Below, piece by piece: positions 50,379 through 61,700 of a stretch of DNA of 64,000 bases. The translations under genes were made by a program, and so were the position numbers. The notes beneath the pieces were generated by a model. It was given only the letters and a program-made list of their open reading frames with translations. It did no database searches and had not been told where the DNA came from. Source of the stretch: CAYMCO01 sp964388955 (GTDB lineage Bacteria; Chloroflexota; Anaerolineae; Anaerolineales; E44-bin32); NCBI GenBank assembly GCA_964388955.1, contig CAYMCO010000027.1:1-64000 (forward strand), in the 5' to 3' direction. Within the stretch, counting starts at the first letter, position 1, and each line of letters opens with the position of its first letter.

Positions 50379-50810
50379 AGAAGGGGTGGAGAGATCGCCG
50401 TGGATGGGGGGACGAATTCGCTTGGAGCAGTGCGCGTGGCGCGATGCGATGTGGGCAGTGAACAGGGATCAGGGGAAAGTGATCAGCAGACGTTGCATGC
50501 AGCGTCTCCGCTCGGCATGGCCCCTGGCGATGGCGTGCGCTCTCAGCGTTGTCTGCTTCCGGACGTCATTGGGTCAACGTCCCGGCGCCGGAAGAGCGAC
50601 GGGGGAAGGTGGACATATGCTTCGCAAGTGCACGAACGCACACACATCCCGGATCCCTTCCCCCTGATGGCGGCTTGCTTGGTCATGTGAAGAGGGAATG
50701 GGGCCGCCGGTGGGAGAGACGGCCGACGTGCAACACGGGCGCCGAAGGCCTGTGGCGGCAGATTCAGCTCCGCGCTTCGAGCATGAAGCTCGTAGCTTAT
50801 CGCGTATCGC
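50379..50810. other. Intergenic region with a partial repeat
   Basis: About 430 bp without a gene. At 50575-50640 a stretch (GGAAGAGCGACGGGGGAAGGTGGACATATGCTTCGC in pieces) is about 80% similar to 33745-33810. A GGCGGC/GCCGCC stem at about 50667-50710 and GCTTCGAGCATGAAGC at 50776-50791 are further short hairpins. Confidence 0.45.
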
Positions 50811-51515
50811 TCACCTCCGCCGCCGGCCCCCCAATCCACCCACCAGCGAAACGTAGTACAGCAGCTGCAGGATGGAGGCAGCCAAGGCAGCTACATATGT
50901 GAAGGCAGCCGCGTTCAGCATCGCATCGACGCCCTTCTTGTCGCGTGGGGTTTGGACCAGACCGGTGCCCGATAGCAGCGCACGCGCGCGCTGAGAGGCG
51001 TTGAGTTCGACGGGCAGTGTCGCCAGCGAGAACAGCGCCCCCAATCCGAAGGCGAAAACACCCACCCAGGCGAGTTGTGTGATCCCGAGGAATAGCCCGA
51101 CGAGAATCAGGATCCACCCCAGGGTCGACCCCGTGTTCGCCAGGGGGACGATGGCCGTGCGGAAGCGGAGTGGCAGGTACCCCTCGTTGTGCTGCATGGC
51201 GTGCCCGATCTCGTGGGCGGCGATGGCGATTGAGGCCACGGACCGCTGGGTAGCCACGGCGGGGGAGAGGCGCAGGGTTTGCGACCTCGGATCGTAATGA
51301 TCTCCCAATTGGCGCTGAGTCCCTTGCAGTGAGACGTGGCCGAGCCCCTCGTAAGAGAGCAACCTCCGGGCGGCATCTTCGCCGTTCATCCCCTGGCTGT
51401 TTTCGACCTGGCCCCATTTTCGGTAGGTGGAGTTGACCCACAGATTGGCCAGCATCACGAGCAGCATGCCGGGGATCATGTAGAGCCAGTAACTCCCAGA
51501 AAGCCAGAACCCCAT
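50811..51515 (-). CDS. YugP-like neutral zinc metallopeptidase (membrane)
   Basis: A 234-aa integral membrane protease. An N-terminal helix is at about 8-27, the soluble part follows, and the zinc site AIAAHEIGHAMQH (His101, Glu102, His105) lies after the family block GDHYDPRSQTLRLSP. Three C-terminal helices come next, with PVELNASQRARALL, the usual YugP motif providing a third ligand region. The substrates of this family are not known. The ATG at 51515 has AGGAGGG 6 bp upstream; an ATG two codons before would overlap that site. Confidence 0.9.
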   Translation of the reverse strand: MGFWLSGSYWLYMIPGMLLVMLANLWVNSTYRKWGQVENSQGMNGEDAARRLLSYEGLGHVSLQGTQRQLGDHYDPRSQTLRLSPAVATQRSVASIAIAAHEIGHAMQHNEGYLPLRFRTAIVPLANTGSTLGWILILVGLFLGITQLAWVGVFAFGLGALFSLATLPVELNASQRARALLSGTGLVQTPRDKKGVDAMLNAAAFTYVAALAASILQLLYYVSLVGGLGGRRRR

Positions 51516-51543
51516 GTTCATCCCTCCTGCACAGGCCTGCCAG

Positions 51544-52809
51544 TTACCCCTGACCGACCTGTTCATTCAAAAGCTCGATCGCCTTGTTGAGCTGCGGATC
51601 TTTGTCACTCTGGATATCCTCATCGCTCAGGCTGACACGCACATCAGGCTGCAGCCCGGTGTCGCTGAAAGTCTGTCGATCCGGAGTGTACCAGCGCGCG
51701 ATGGTCACGCGCACGGCTCCCTGATCGCCGCTCAAGGGGATCCATTGCTGGACGGACCCCTTGCCGAACGTCGACTCACCCACCAACAGTCCGCGATCAT
51801 GATCCTGTATTGCGCCAGCTACGATCTCAGACGCAGATGCGGTGCCCTGATCCACCAGCACGACCAGCGGGATCTCGGTTGCCTCCCCGCCCGGACGGGC
51901 TTCATAGGTCTGCTCCGTCCCATCCCCGAAGCGCTCGTAAAGGATAACGCCGTCCCCGATGAACTCGGAGGCCACTTCCACCGAGGTCTGCAGGAAACCG
52001 CCGGGATTTCCTCGCATGTCCAAGATCAATCCTTTCGGATCCTGCTGCAACAGGTCCTGGAGATGATCGCGCAGATCTTGTTCCGTCTGGTCACCGAAAT
52101 TGAACAACCGTATGTAGGCGATGTCGCCGTCGAGCATCTTTGATTCCACGCTGGGGATGGTGATGCTGGCTCGCTCCACCTCGAATTCCAGCGGTCCTGC
52201 CTCACCTTCACGCCGCACGGTGAGCCTGACAATACTGCCTGCAGGCCCCATGACCTTGCGGATCACGAGGTCGCCGGGGACCCCGGTCATGTCCTCGCCA
52301 TCCACTGCGATGATCTCATCACCCGGTTCGAGCCCCGCCTTTTCTGCAGGCGAATCCGGCATCGGCGCGATGATGGTCAGATACTCCTGTTCTGGATCGA
52401 CCCAGGCGCCGATGCCCTCGTATTCGCCCTCAAGCCTGGTCTGCTCTTGCGTATACTGCTCCGGGTCCATATACGAGGTATGGGGGTCACCCAGACCTTC
52501 CAGCATGCCGCGCAGCGCCCCCTGCATCAGGGCGGAGTCATCTACCGGCTGATCCACATAGCGTTCGTGAACGATATCCCAGGCTTCCCAGAAGGGCTGG
52601 AACAGCGCCTCAAGCTCCTGCGGGGTCCCCCCCTGCGATTCCTCAGTTACGGACGGCGCCGGCGCCCTGCCCGGAAAGATGTAGGGTTCGACGACTTGCC
52701 GGATCCTCGGGAGCGCTGCGCCCACCGCGATGCCCGAAGTGAAAAGCAGCGCGGACAGCAGCAATCCCACAAAGGCGCCGATCAGTGCCTTGACAATGTT
52801 AGATCTCAT
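51544..52809 (-). CDS. ctpA: S41 family C-terminal processing peptidase
   Basis: A 421-aa serine protease outside the membrane. An N-terminal signal anchor is at about 5-30, then an acidic linker and the helical N-terminal region AWDIVHERYVDQPVDDSALMQGALRGMLEGLGDPHTSYM. The PDZ domain is at about 130-200 (SPAEKAGLEPGDEIIAVDG). The S41 catalytic domain has VDQGTASASEIVAGA for the catalytic Ser, and ESTFGKGSVQ for the Lys. It trims exported proteins. GGAGAAGG lies just before the ATG at 52809. Confidence 0.95.
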   Translation of the reverse strand: MRSNIVKALIGAFVGLLLSALLFTSGIAVGAALPRIRQVVEPYIFPGRAPAPSVTEESQGGTPQELEALFQPFWEAWDIVHERYVDQPVDDSALMQGALRGMLEGLGDPHTSYMDPEQYTQEQTRLEGEYEGIGAWVDPEQEYLTIIAPMPDSPAEKAGLEPGDEIIAVDGEDMTGVPGDLVIRKVMGPAGSIVRLTVRREGEAGPLEFEVERASITIPSVESKMLDGDIAYIRLFNFGDQTEQDLRDHLQDLLQQDPKGLILDMRGNPGGFLQTSVEVASEFIGDGVILYERFGDGTEQTYEARPGGEATEIPLVVLVDQGTASASEIVAGAIQDHDRGLLVGESTFGKGSVQQWIPLSGDQGAVRVTIARWYTPDRQTFSDTGLQPDVRVSLSDEDIQSDKDPQLNKAIELLNEQVGQG

Positions 52810-52896
52810 TAACCTTCTCCTGCTCCGAACGGGGAGCTGGAACACAAAAACCTTACCACAGTTGGATTAGAGGAGGATAAACGGATTTTGCCGTGT

Positions 52897-53727
52897 TCAG
52901 GGAGGGATATCCAGCCCATGTTCCTCCGCCCATTCTTTCAGCAACAACCCATAGCGCGCAGACCCGGCGGATTGCGTATAGGCGAGCGCAGCCATGCCGT
53001 CCAGCGGGTACAAGGGGTGGCAAGAGGTCGGCCAGGCCCCCTTGGGCGCCTCGACCACCGCCTCGACCACGGGGGCGACAATTTCCGCCTGGTGCAGTTC
53101 GTCCACGACGCGCTCGGTCGTGACAATCACACAATCCGCAACGAGGGCCAACTCGCGGTCGACCCCCCAATGCTTGCCGATGTGCGCGTTACCCTCGCGG
53201 TCGGCTTCCAGCGCGTGGATGACCGCCACGTCGCAATCGATGGCCGGAAATGCGGTCAGCATCTCTCCGGAGTACGGATCCCGGATGGATTTCACATCCT
53301 CCCGGATGCGGAGCAAGTCTGTTCCTTGCCAAGCGCTGGAAGGCATAAAGCCGACACCGGCCAGGGAGGCGCGTATGCCATATGCCAGACTCGCCTCACT
53401 CTCTTCCACGATCTCGATGTTCCCCTCCCCGGCCAGGCGGGTGAAGTGGGGGGCCAGACCGAAAGCCTCCAGGCCGAAGTAGCAGGTCCGAACTTGGTCG
53501 ACCATGCCTTCGCCCAGCAGGATGTCGCTCTCGAGGCCCGCGGTAAAAGAGAGCAACCTTATGTGGCGCGGGGATCGGGAGCGGCGGAACCGCTCGATCA
53601 TGGCGAGGGCGAAGGCGATCGGGCGCCGATACAAGGTGATGCCCCCAAGGGCCAGCCGGCATCCTTCTTCCGGCAGGAGCCGGACGGCTTCCATCAAGGA
53701 GCAGCGCTTGTCCTTACGAGTCCCCAC
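52897..53727 (-). CDS. CoA-transferase family I, subunit A-like
   Basis: A 276-aa protein related to the alpha subunit of glutaconate/3-oxoacid CoA-transferases. It has EEGCRLALGGITLYRRPIAFALAMIE in the place of the conserved glycine loop, then FTAGLESDILLGEGMVDQVRTCYFGLEAFG, and PYSGEMLTAFPAIDCDVAVIHALEADREGNAHI. The catalytic Glu of this enzyme class sits on subunit B, which is not adjacent, so this is an orphan subunit. The GTG start overlaps the preceding small gene by 14 bp. Confidence 0.75.
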   Translation of the reverse strand: MGTRKDKRCSLMEAVRLLPEEGCRLALGGITLYRRPIAFALAMIERFRRSRSPRHIRLLSFTAGLESDILLGEGMVDQVRTCYFGLEAFGLAPHFTRLAGEGNIEIVEESEASLAYGIRASLAGVGFMPSSAWQGTDLLRIREDVKSIRDPYSGEMLTAFPAIDCDVAVIHALEADREGNAHIGKHWGVDRELALVADCVIVTTERVVDELHQAEIVAPVVEAVVEAPKGAWPTSCHPLYPLDGMAALAYTQSAGSARYGLLLKEWAEEHGLDIPP

Positions 53728-53944
53728 CGGCCTCTCGATCCCGGATGCGGTCCGTTGCTTGGTGCAATTCAGCCAGAGTCTGCTGCTCTGACTTCCATGA
53801 ATTCTTCGCCTTGAGAAAACCCTGCTTCAATCCCTGCAGTTGCGCTCGCAGGGCGGCGCTGCGGAAAGCGTAGAGCATCCCCACGTTGAAGAGTAGAACC
53901 AGGGCAAGTATTGTGCAGAAGGCGATGAATCCGTTATCGAGCAT
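53714..53944 (-). CDS. Small single-pass membrane protein with coiled coil
   Basis: A 76-aa protein: a membrane helix at about 6-28 (FIAFCTILALVLLFNVGMLYAF) followed by a charged helix likely to form a coiled coil (LRAQLQGLKQGFLKAKNSWKSEQQTLAELHQATDRI). It was recognised by its overlap with both neighbours, upstream HAD by 11 bp and downstream CoA-transferase by 14 bp. The function is unknown; it may be a scaffold. The ATG has AGAGGG about 6 bp upstream. Confidence 0.6.
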   Translation of the reverse strand: MLDNGFIAFCTILALVLLFNVGMLYAFRSAALRAQLQGLKQGFLKAKNSWKSEQQTLAELHQATDRIRDREAGGDS

Positions 53945-54614
53945 CCGAACCCTCTGGGCCCCACGTCTGGCGCAAGCCGAGCACCTCCTCCCCCAGTAAG
54001 TCAATGGCGGAAACTCGATAGTCCGGTTGGTAGCCGCCATCGGCGCTGGCGTGACCTACAAGAACCGTTGTCATGCCCATCGCTCCGGCTGGCTCCAGGT
54101 TCACCGTTCGGTCATCCACCATCAGGCATTTCCTGGGATCGGGCTCAGCCGCGATTTCCAGGGCGCGCTGATACGCCTCGATGCGGGGCTTGTTATGGTA
54201 TTCCAGCGACACAATATCAATCACCAGGTCAAACTGATCGCCCACCTGCAGATGTCTCAACACCCGTTCGGCGTGCTCCAGAGATGCGTTGGTGAAAATC
54301 ACCTTCCTCTGTGGCAGGGATGCCATCAGTTCTCGGAGATGGGGGTTGGGGGGGAGGATCTCCTCGATCGGAAGATCGTGTATGAAGCGCAGATAGTCCA
54401 GTGGATCGATTTGATGATTCGCCATCAAACCGTTCAGCGTGGTCCCGAAAGCCTGCAGATATCCCGCGCGGAGCGCCTTGGCCTCCCCTGCTGTCACGCC
54501 CAGCCTCTGCATGACGTAATCGTGGATGCGCTCCCCCATGGCTCGCCAGAGCCCGCTGTCTTGTGGGTACAGCGTGTCATCCAGGTCGAAGAAAATGGTT
54601 CGGAAGGTGCGCAT
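53934..54614 (-). CDS. HAD-superfamily hydrolase, pyrimidine 5'-nucleotidase type
   Basis: A 226-aa phosphatase. Motif I TIFFDLDDTLYPQDSGLW (Asp10, Asp12), motif II VIFTNASLEHAERVL, motif III Lys in YHNKPRIEAYQRAL, and motif IV CLMVDDRTVNLEPAGAMGMTTVLVG. The YPxxSGLWxAxGERIxxY start is typical of the SDT1/PPM-like pyrimidine 5'-nucleotidase group. First gene of a three-gene overlapping operon from the promoter at 54690-54718. Confidence 0.88.
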   Translation of the reverse strand: MRTFRTIFFDLDDTLYPQDSGLWRAMGERIHDYVMQRLGVTAGEAKALRAGYLQAFGTTLNGLMANHQIDPLDYLRFIHDLPIEEILPPNPHLRELMASLPQRKVIFTNASLEHAERVLRHLQVGDQFDLVIDIVSLEYHNKPRIEAYQRALEIAAEPDPRKCLMVDDRTVNLEPAGAMGMTTVLVGHASADGGYQPDYRVSAIDLLGEEVLGLRQTWGPEGSDAR

Positions 54615-54689
54615 CGGATCGATTAGGGCCGTCCTGCCTCGTTCTCGGTCGCATCCTTCTCCAGTGGAGAGTCGGATGCCTGTTCAGGC

Positions 54690-54718
54690 AGTATAAAGTC
54701 GCCTCGGAAGGGCGTCAA
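54690..54718 (-). promoter_or_regulatory. Promoter of the HAD / coiled-coil / CoA-transferase operon
   Basis: Minus strand TTGACG (54713-54718), a 17-bp spacer and TATACT (54690-54695), about 70 bp before the HAD start. Confidence 0.65.
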
Positions 54719-54759
54719 TGACCCTTCGAGGGCCGGGCCTCGGGGCAATTCCCCAAGGG

Positions 54760-54765
54760 TATAAT
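54760..54765 (+). promoter_or_regulatory. Candidate -10 box of mutL
   Basis: TATAAT 32 bp upstream of the mutL ATG; no good -35 is present at 17-bp spacing. It is back-to-back with the minus-strand HAD promoter. Confidence 0.4.
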
Positions 54766-54797
54766 GCTGGCGTGATTTGCGGAGAAGGATAAGGGAA

Positions 54798-56522
54798 ATG
54801 CCGATCCGGATTCTGCCCGAAGCGGTCTCTTCCGCCATCGCGGCGGGGGAGGTCGTCGAGCGACCCTCCTCGGTCGTGAAGGAATTGATCGAGAACTCGC
54901 TGGACGCCGGTGCCACACATATCGAGATCACCGTGGAGGCCGGGGGGAAGCGGCTGATCGAGGTCCAGGATGACGGAGCGGGCATTCCCGCACGAGACGT
55001 CCCACTCGCCATCGCCCGTCATGCCACTTCGAAGTTGAACTCTCTCGATGATCTGCAGGCCATCCAGACCTTGGGCTTCCGCGGAGAAGCGCTTTCTGCG
55101 ATCTGTGCGGTTTCCCGATTGGAGTTGGTGACCCGACACCCAAGCGACGATGCGGGCACTCGGTTGCGGTCAGAGGGGGGTGGGGAGGCGCGTCGTGAGC
55201 CGATCGGCGCTCCCCGGGGCACGGTCGTTCGGGTGCGCGATCTCTTCTACAATGTCCCCGCCCGCCGGGAATTCTTGAAGACTGACGCGACGGAGAGGCG
55301 GCGCATATCGGACCTGGTGTCCCGCTACGCGCTCGCCTATCCCGGAGTGCGCTTCCGGTTGATCCAGGAAGGGCGGGAATCTCTGTATTCTAGCGGAAGC
55401 GGGGATCGCCGGGAGGCGCTGGCGGCCGCGTTGGGCGAAGAGATGGCCCGCTCCATGGTGGCGCTGCCGGAGCAGGGGGAATCCGCCGTCCGGGTGGAGG
55501 GCTTCGTAGGTCCGGCCACCGTCCATCGCTCCAGCCGCAAGCACCTGATATTCTTCGTCAACGGCCGCTGGGTGCAGGACAACAGCCTTTCAGCGGCTGT
55601 GTTGGGCGCCTATCATGGATTATTGATGGTCGGCCGCTATCCCGTGGCCGCCCTTTTCATCGGCCTGCCCAGCCGTGAAGTGGATATCAATGTCCATCCC
55701 ACAAAGTCTGAGATTCGTTTTCGGAACCAGAACCAGGTATTCACCGTGGTGCAGCGCTCTGTGCGGGCCGTGTTGCTCGGCCAGGCGCCGCCGCCTGTGG
55801 AAATGGAGACTCAGTGGCGGGGGCGCACACCGGCGGCCGGCGCGCAGACCATCAGCCCCGATTGGCAGATCGCCCATGATCTCCTGGAAATCAATCGGAC
55901 GGAGCGTGGATTCGAGCCTCAGCCTGCTCTGCCCCAAGCCGATGTGCCCCTGCTGCGGCCGGTCGGGCAGGTGGGCGCCGCGTATCTCGTCGCTGAGGGA
56001 CCGGATGGAATCTATCTCATTGACCAGCACGCCGCCCACGAACGCATTCTCTTCGAGGGCTTGATGAGCGCCAGGGAAGAGAGCCGGCTCGAATCCCAGG
56101 CCCTGCTGGAACCGGAACTGATCGAATTCTCTCCCAGCGAGGCGGCGATCATCGACCAGCACCTGGAGGGAATGCGCGATCTGGGCTTTGATGTCGAACA
56201 CTTCGGCGGCCACACCTACCGCCTGCGAACACTCCCCGCCATGCTGTCCAACCTGAGCCCGCACGCCGCCATGAGGGTCTTGGTGGATGATTTCGAGGAG
56301 GATGAGGCGCCGCTCGAAGCGGAAGCGGAGCTCCGCATCGCAGCGCGCGTCTGCAAGCGGTCCGCAATCAAGGCAGGCCAGATCCTCTCGGCCTCCGAAC
56401 AGCGCAAATTGCTGCGCGATCTGGAAGCGTGTGAGGCGCCACGCACTTGTCCGCACGGCCGTCCGACGATGATTCATCTCTCCGTGCAGAGCTTGGAGCG
56501 CCAGTTCGGCCGCCGGGGATGA
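54798..56522 (+). CDS. mutL: DNA mismatch repair endonuclease MutL
   Basis: A 574-aa mismatch-repair protein. The GHKL ATPase is at about 1-330: SSAIAAGEVVERPSSVVKELIENSLDAGAT, then DDGAGIPARDVPLAIARHATSKL and TLGFRGEALSAI. The C-terminal domain has the metal-dependent nicking motif DQHAAHERILFE (Asp409 onward, DQHAx2Ex4E) and CPHGRP near the end. It thus belongs to the endonuclease type of MutL used in bacteria that lack MutH. Its MutS partner is not in the window. GGAGAAGG lies before the ATG at 54798; its end is 7 bp from the convergent sirtuin gene. Confidence 0.97.
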   Translation: MPIRILPEAVSSAIAAGEVVERPSSVVKELIENSLDAGATHIEITVEAGGKRLIEVQDDGAGIPARDVPLAIARHATSKLNSLDDLQAIQTLGFRGEALSAICAVSRLELVTRHPSDDAGTRLRSEGGGEARREPIGAPRGTVVRVRDLFYNVPARREFLKTDATERRRISDLVSRYALAYPGVRFRLIQEGRESLYSSGSGDRREALAAALGEEMARSMVALPEQGESAVRVEGFVGPATVHRSSRKHLIFFVNGRWVQDNSLSAAVLGAYHGLLMVGRYPVAALFIGLPSREVDINVHPTKSEIRFRNQNQVFTVVQRSVRAVLLGQAPPPVEMETQWRGRTPAAGAQTISPDWQIAHDLLEINRTERGFEPQPALPQADVPLLRPVGQVGAAYLVAEGPDGIYLIDQHAAHERILFEGLMSAREESRLESQALLEPELIEFSPSEAAIIDQHLEGMRDLGFDVEHFGGHTYRLRTLPAMLSNLSPHAAMRVLVDDFEEDEAPLEAEAELRIAARVCKRSAIKAGQILSASEQRKLLRDLEACEAPRTCPHGRPTMIHLSVQSLERQFGRRG

Positions 56523-56529
56523 AGCCCCT

Positions 56530-57327
56530 CTAGTCGTCGCCGCGGTCCGCTTCAGACATGGGAGCTACTGCACGCTCGGCGAGCGCCGGCAACACCGCGG
56601 CCACATCACCCCTGAACAGGACCGAGGCGCGCACGTCAAGATAGGTTGGAGTCTGGTTGACGATGATCAGATCCGCCCCGGCATCCAAGGCGCGCAGGGG
56701 CAACAGCGCGACAGGCGTGACTTCGAGGGACGAACCCGCCACCACGAGCAAATCCGCCTCCTCGACCCATCTCTCGGCCTGACGCACGACCTTGAAAGGC
56801 AGTTGCTCTCCGAAGAGCACGGCGTCCGGCTTGAGTACACCGCCGCAGCTCGGGCAGCGAGGCGGGTCGCCAGTCTCAAGAAATTTCCGCAGGAAGCCCC
56901 CTGTCGGATGGCGTCGATAACAAGAAATGCATGTCGCGGTGCGCAAATTGCCGTGAACTTCGAGCACATTCTTCGAGCCCGCTCGCTGTTGAAGGCCGTC
57001 GATGTTCTGTGTGATCACCCCTTGCAGGAGCCCGCGAGCCTCCAGCGTGGCGAGGGCCCGATGCGCGGGGTTCGGCTCGGCCTCGACCATGAGCCGGGCC
57101 AAAGGATGGATCCATTCGAAGAACTTAAGAGGGTTGTAGCGGAAAGCGGTCAGGGAGGCCACTTCATAGGGGTCTGCGTGCCGCCAGAGGCCCGATCCTG
57201 GCGAGCGGAAATCAGGGATTCCGGAGGGGGTGGAGATCCCGGCTCCGGTGAGCGCGATCGCGCTGCGTGCGACGTTGAGGAGTCTGGCAGCCCGGTTCAA
57301 CTCCGTCGATTCGGGTGCGCCCGGCAT
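56530..57327 (-). CDS. Sir2-family NAD-dependent protein deacylase
   Basis: A 265-aa sirtuin. NAD site GAGISTPSGIPDFRS (28-42), TQNIDGL (106-112), catalytic His125 in VHGN, zinc Cys133, Cys136, Cys158 and Cys161, and the GSSLEVTPVA and NQTPT blocks. It removes acetyl or other acyl groups from lysines. The ATG at 57327 is chosen since the sequence before it is unlike the family. It lies 10 bp after the REC-MinD gene and is probably co-transcribed with it. Confidence 0.94.
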   Translation of the reverse strand: MPGAPESTELNRAARLLNVARSAIALTGAGISTPSGIPDFRSPGSGLWRHADPYEVASLTAFRYNPLKFFEWIHPLARLMVEAEPNPAHRALATLEARGLLQGVITQNIDGLQQRAGSKNVLEVHGNLRTATCISCYRRHPTGGFLRKFLETGDPPRCPSCGGVLKPDAVLFGEQLPFKVVRQAERWVEEADLLVVAGSSLEVTPVALLPLRALDAGADLIIVNQTPTYLDVRASVLFRGDVAAVLPALAERAVAPMSEADRGDD

Positions 57328-57337
57328 CGGCTGATGC

Positions 57338-58486
<1,149 letters not shown>

Positions 58487-58524
58487 GGGAATACTCCTCG
58501 GATGATCTTCTCCCCATCTCGGGC

Positions 58525-58553
58525 AGTCTAGCATAAAGCAAATCCACATACAA
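58525..58553 (-). promoter_or_regulatory. Promoter of the second REC-MinD gene
   Basis: Minus strand TTGTAT (58548-58553), a 17-bp spacer and TAGACT (58525-58530). Confidence 0.6.
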
Positions 58554-58666
58554 CCGGGAAAAATGGGGGGCAACTGTGCCCCTGTGGCACCAATGGGTTG
58601 GCTCGAAAGGGTTCCGTTTGCACCTCGAGGCTGAATTGTGATAGAAACTTGGGCCATGAGGGCCAA

Positions 58667-58696
58667 TTGTGGGGCGCGAGACGCAAATGCTATAAT
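58667..58696 (+). promoter_or_regulatory. Promoter of the large sensor kinase
   Basis: TTGTGG (58667-58672), an 18-bp spacer and TATAAT (58691-58696), 34 bp upstream of the ATG at 58730. Confidence 0.6.
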
Positions 58697-58729
58697 CCGC
58701 AGGCGTTTCGCGAGCATCTTGGGACAGGC

Positions 58730-61700
58730 ATGAATATTGACCTGTGGGCGCTGGCCGGTGGCTTCCAACTGGGCCTCCCGTTGAGGCCCTCCGGCTATGC
58801 ATTGGCCGCATTCTCGCTTCTCGCCCTCATCTGGATTTTGAGGACCTCCTTCAAGCAAAGTAGTTTCCTAGTCCGCCGCCCCTCCGAGCGGCCCTGGTTC
58901 GTCTGGGGGGGGATCGCTATTCTGGTTCCCCTCGCGTCCGGGCTGCTTTGGGTGCGTTGGGATGTTTCGGGCGCGGCCGCACCAGGGATCCTCCCACAGC
59001 AAGGAATGCCCCTGCTCATCTTCTTCGGTGCGCTGCCGTGGATGTTGGCCGCCGGGATCCTGAGTGCTGGGGAAGCGGCCCTGGTCGGCTTAGCTGCGGG
59101 AGCGATCCGAGCGGGATGGGGCACACATAGCTTGCTCACCCCTCTCTTTGTGAGCTTCGAGGCCTATTTCGTGGCCTGGCTCCTGCGCCGAGATTATGAC
59201 GACTGGTTTGGAACCGGTCTGCGCAACCCGATTCTCAGCGGCCTTGCGGGGGCGGCCATATTTGCTCTGCTGCGCAGCTTGGATCGTTTGGCCTACAGCA
59301 GCGGGATGCTCTATGATGGCCTGGACTATTCCCTGACGCTGCTGGGCCCCACGCTGCTGACGGCGGGCGTTGAGGCCCTGATCGCCGGCACCCTCGGGGA
59401 GGTGGTGCGAAGAGCGGTTCCCGGCCAGTGGTATGCACCGAAACGCTTGACCGCCCCGCCATATCGGCGATCGTTGGCCGCGCGGCTGATCACCGTCTAC
59501 GTGGTGATGGGCGTCCTTGCCAGCGGTTTTCTGCTCTATGGGGACTGGCTCCTGGCCTATGCATCGGCGCGGGAATCGGTGGAGAGGGAGATGCGGCAGA
59601 CGGCGGCTCAGGCCAGCGAGGATATTCCCTATTTCGTCCAGACCGGCCGATCGCTGGTCCGCCAGTTCGCCGACGACATCGCGCTCGACCAGCGCTCTCC
59701 AGCGGAGCTGAACGCCCGGCTCGAGTCGCAGATGCGATTCACCCCATTCTTCATCGGCCTCTCTGTTTATGATCCGAAAGGGACAGCCCTAGCGCGCGCC
59801 CCTAAGGGCACGACGGAGGTGGACCAGGCGTCTGACCAGGTGAGGTACGCCATCGAGCTTGCCTTGAACGGCATTCCCCAGGAGATCGTTGTTTCAGGTG
59901 ATGACCCGCAGGGTGAGTCGGCCAGATTGGTCTTTATCTCTCCCATCCGGCCCCCAGGTTCTCCTGCACCCACGGGAGCGCTCGCCGGGACGGCTGACCT
60001 GGGCACCAATCCCGTCCTGTTTCCGGCGGTGAGACGTTTGAGCAGCATCTCTCCCGGGCAGGCCTTCATTGTTGACGGCAGCGGGGAGATCATTCTTTCC
60101 CCGGGGGACCGTGCGGCAAGCTGGTTCCCGGGCTTGGAGCGAGCCCAAGATGGCCGCGTAACCACGGAAACTGGCCCGGACGGCACCCGATGGTTGGTTT
60201 ATTTCTATCCTGTCCCCAGTTTTCCTTGGGGGATCGTGCTGGCCCTTCCGTTGCGTGTAGTCAACAGCCTGGCCGTACCCATCGCGGTGCGCTTGTTCGT
60301 GGTAATCGTGCTTGTGGGCGCGGCGCTCCTGGTTGCAGTGTACTTGATCAGCCGACGGCTAACCCGACCGCTGCGCCAGATGGCGGGAGTGGCCGAGTCC
60401 ATCGCGCGGGGAGACCTGGCGCGCCCGGTGCGGGGGTCGGGTGAGGATGAAATCGGCCGGCTGTCCAGTTCCTTTGAACGGATGCGCCACAGCCTGCGCG
60501 ATCGCCTCGACGAGATGGCGCTGGTGCTGCAGGTCAGTCAGTCGCTGGCATCGAGCTTCAAGCTGCACGAGGCGTTGCCACCGCTGTTGGCGGGCGTTCG
60601 GGATATCACCAAAGCCGACCTGGTGCGCTTGGTCTTGCGCCCGGCAGGCCCGGCAGGCGTGGTCGAACTCGAGACCTATTCGGATGGCGAAGATCCCGGT
60701 GACTGGTCGCACTTGGATGCGGGGATCCTCGCGCTGTGCGGCGACAAAGGTCAGTTTGTTCTTGAGAACCCCCGCCGGGCTCGCGCCGTCCTGGATGTAG
60801 AGTCACTGAAACAACCCATCGAGGCGCTCATGGGGATGCCGATTTCCACAGAGGGCGAGTACGTCGGGGCCTTGTGGATTGGACACCGGGATCCGCATAG
60901 CTATGACTCGGATGAGCTCAACCTGCTGTCCATCGTCTCCAGCCAGCTTGGGGTATCCCTGGCCAATGCTCGCTTGTTCCAGATGGCCGAACAGGAACGG
61001 ACACTGCTCTCCGCCATCCAGGAGGCCACTCCGGAGGCCGTTATCGTGACCGACCAGCGCGGCATCGTCGTGCTGGCCAATCCGGCCGCCGAAACGGTGC
61101 TCGGGGTGGAACCACGCCAGGCTTGGGGCAAGCCCGTCGAAGATGTGGTTGAGCACCCCGCACTGCTGGACCTCTTGCACGGCAGCGGGACGGGTGTGCA
61201 CGCCGCCGAGGTGCGGCTTGAGGAAGGCAGGGTGCTGTTCGGCACGGCGCAAGACATAGAAGCCGGTCGCGGGGGACAGGCGCGCCGCGTGTGCGTATTG
61301 TGGGACATCACGCATTTCAAGATGCTTGACGCGTTGAAGTCAGAGTTTGTAGCCACCGTGAGCCATGACTTGAAGACGCCGCTCACTTTGATGCGGGGTT
61401 ATGGGGCCATGTTGCCCATGGTCGGCTCGATGAGCAGCCAGCAGAAGGAGCTGGTCGGCAAGATCCTCTCCAGTGTTGACCGCATGGCCCGGCTCGTCGA
61501 CGATTTGCTCGATCTCGGCCGCATTGAGGCCGGCATCGCTCTGGAGGTGGACCGTGTCGAGCTTCGGGACTTGCTGTCCCAGGTGATCGAAGATTACCGG
61601 CCGCAGGCGAACAACAAGGGGATCCAGCTGCAGTTGGATCTGGCCGACGACCATCAAGCCCTGGAGGCTGACGAGGCGCTTCTGCGGCAGGCGATCTCGA

